A stretch of 64,000 nucleotides of DNA, taken from assembly GCA_015075515.1 (NCBI GenBank), contig JABTUE010000004.1:62001-126000 (forward strand), read 5' to 3'. A program made the position numbers and the translations under genes. Source of the stretch: Planctomycetota bacterium (GTDB lineage: Bacteria > Planctomycetota > UBA8742 > UBA2392). A model generated the notes under the pieces. That model had not been told where the DNA came from, ran no database searches, and was given only the letters and a program-made list of their open reading frames with translations. Position 1 is the stretch's first letter, and each line of letters begins with the position of its first letter. Of the stretch, positions 63,190 through 64,000 are shown in pieces.

Positions 63190-64000
63190 ATGCCCGCGCA
63201 CAAGACCATCACTGTTGCCCACAGCCCTGACGCCGATGACGCGTTCATGTTTCACGCGCTGGTCAACGGCAAGATTGACACCGGCTGGCTTGAGATCAAA
63301 CACGAACTGTGCGACATCGAAACGCTCAACCAGCGCGCCAGAACCGGCGAGCTTGAGGTCACGGCCTGCAGCTACCATGCCTATCCCTACATTGCCGACC
63401 GGTACGTGATCACGCGTGCCGGGGCCAGCATGGGCGACCGCTACGGACCGATTGTGGTCACGCGCGAGCCGATCAACCCCGGCGAACTCGACGGCAGGCG
63501 CGTGGCCGTGCCCGGCCCGCTGACCAGCGCGACGCTGGCGCTGAAGCTTTACAACCCGCGCGTGCAGACGGTGAACATGAACTTCAACCAGGTTCAGCAT
63601 GCCGTGCTCAACGGCGAAGTGGACGCCGGCGTGATCATCCACGAGGGCCAGGTCACCTACAACGACCTGAAGCTGTTCAAGCTGGTGGATCTGGGCGAAT
63701 GGTGGCACACGCGGCATGAACTGCCGCTGCCGCTGGGCTGCAACGTGGCGCGCCGCGATCTGGGCCACGAGGTGATTGCCCAGTTTTCGCGTTGTTTTTC
63801 TGCCAGCATTGACTACGCGCTGAAGCACCGCCAGGAGGCGCTGGATCACGCTCTGAGCTACGGCCGCGGCCTGGACCGCGCCCGCGCCGACAAGTTCGTG
63901 GGCATGTACGTAAACCACTACACTGTGGACATCGGCGACCGGGGCATGGCCGCCGCGCGGCTGTTTCTGCGGCTTGGGCGCGAGGCCGGCATCATCACGG
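63190..64000 (+). CDS. mqnD: MqnD, 1,4-dihydroxy-6-naphthoate synthase, 3' end outside window
   Basis: At least 270 residues of a periplasmic-binding-like fold: ITVAHSPDADDAFMFHALVN at the start, RVAVPGPLTSATLALKLYNP, AVLNGEVDAGVIIHEGQVTY, DLGEWWHTRHELPLPLGCNV. These match MqnD of the futalosine route to menaquinone, which turns cyclic de-hypoxanthine futalosine into 1,4-dihydroxy-6-naphthoate. The paralogue MqnA is a dehydratase of similar fold but starts differently. The frame is open to the right edge; the family is about 280 residues long, so little is lost. No ribosome site is clear. Confidence 0.9.
   Translation, partial: MPAHKTITVAHSPDADDAFMFHALVNGKIDTGWLEIKHELCDIETLNQRARTGELEVTACSYHAYPYIADRYVITRAGASMGDRYGPIVVTREPINPGELDGRRVAVPGPLTSATLALKLYNPRVQTVNMNFNQVQHAVLNGEVDAGVIIHEGQVTYNDLKLFKLVDLGEWWHTRHELPLPLGCNVARRDLGHEVIAQFSRCFSASIDYALKHRQEALDHALSYGRGLDRARADKFVGMYVNHYTVDIGDRGMAAARLFLRLGREAGIIT

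Noticed and set aside
1..64000. Insertion sequences, prophage or integrated element
   Set aside because: No transposase, integrase, phage gene or tRNA-linked attachment duplication was seen.

Overview
This 64 kb high-GC window is fully chromosomal and comes from a diderm (outer-membrane) bacterium. The mix of gene families is most like the Planctomycetota/PVC group: several Hanks-type Ser/Thr kinases with unusual architectures, a LPS heptosyltransferase/MsbA block, type IV pilus genes, the MEP isoprenoid pathway, futalosine menaquinone synthesis (MqnD), many Gly/Pro/Ala-rich proteins and few operons longer than five genes. The phylum is an inference; there is no rRNA here.

Left end (1-6500, all on the minus strand): a selenocysteine locus. 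It holds a partial membrane protein, tRNA-Sec (UCA anticodon), a GT2 glycosyltransferase, selA, and three tandem paralogues of a secreted protein. This is the most interesting part of the window. Two of the three paralogues (3112-4074 and 5625-6494) can only be read full length if two ADJACENT in-frame UGA codons are decoded, at codons 29-30 in both, directly after a signal peptide and before a poly-Gly stretch. In the third paralogue (4343-5296) the same place holds Cys at the start of a Gly/Cys-rich tail. In the first, a hairpin with a GGU loop lies 18 nt after the second UGA, the spacing I remember for the E. coli fdhF SECIS. I read this as a family of exported selenoproteins carrying an N-terminal Sec-Sec dipeptide, next to their own decoding genes.

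6500-17600: rpsT, a lipoprotein, a long disordered tail-anchored protein with repeated Asp-Thr motifs, a porin-like protein, a SemiSWEET transporter, an acyl-CoA-synthetase-like protein with a broken P-loop, etfBA and an AMMECR1 protein. The gap at 14807-15170 holds DnaA-box-like sites.

17600-32900: an orphan TPR module, a large secreted lyase-like lipoprotein, a receptor kinase with a propeller-like sensor, lgt, a halogenase-like flavoprotein, a pair of 44-bp repeats, a TPM-domain/zinc-ribbon pair, a membrane kinase and tRNA-Glu.

32900-41200: dnaG-rpoD, a zinc-ribbon coiled-coil protein, an unknown protein and a HEAT-repeat protein. 41200-49270: an LPS core/lipid export operon (two heptosyltransferases, a double LPS-kinase-like protein, MsbA-like ABC exporter, GT4) ending with a Ser/Thr kinase. 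49270-57110: type IV pilus genes (major pilin, two minor prepilins, pilM-N-O-P-Q). 57100-64000: ispA, dxs, nadK, a GAF/HD-GYP protein and the start of mqnD.
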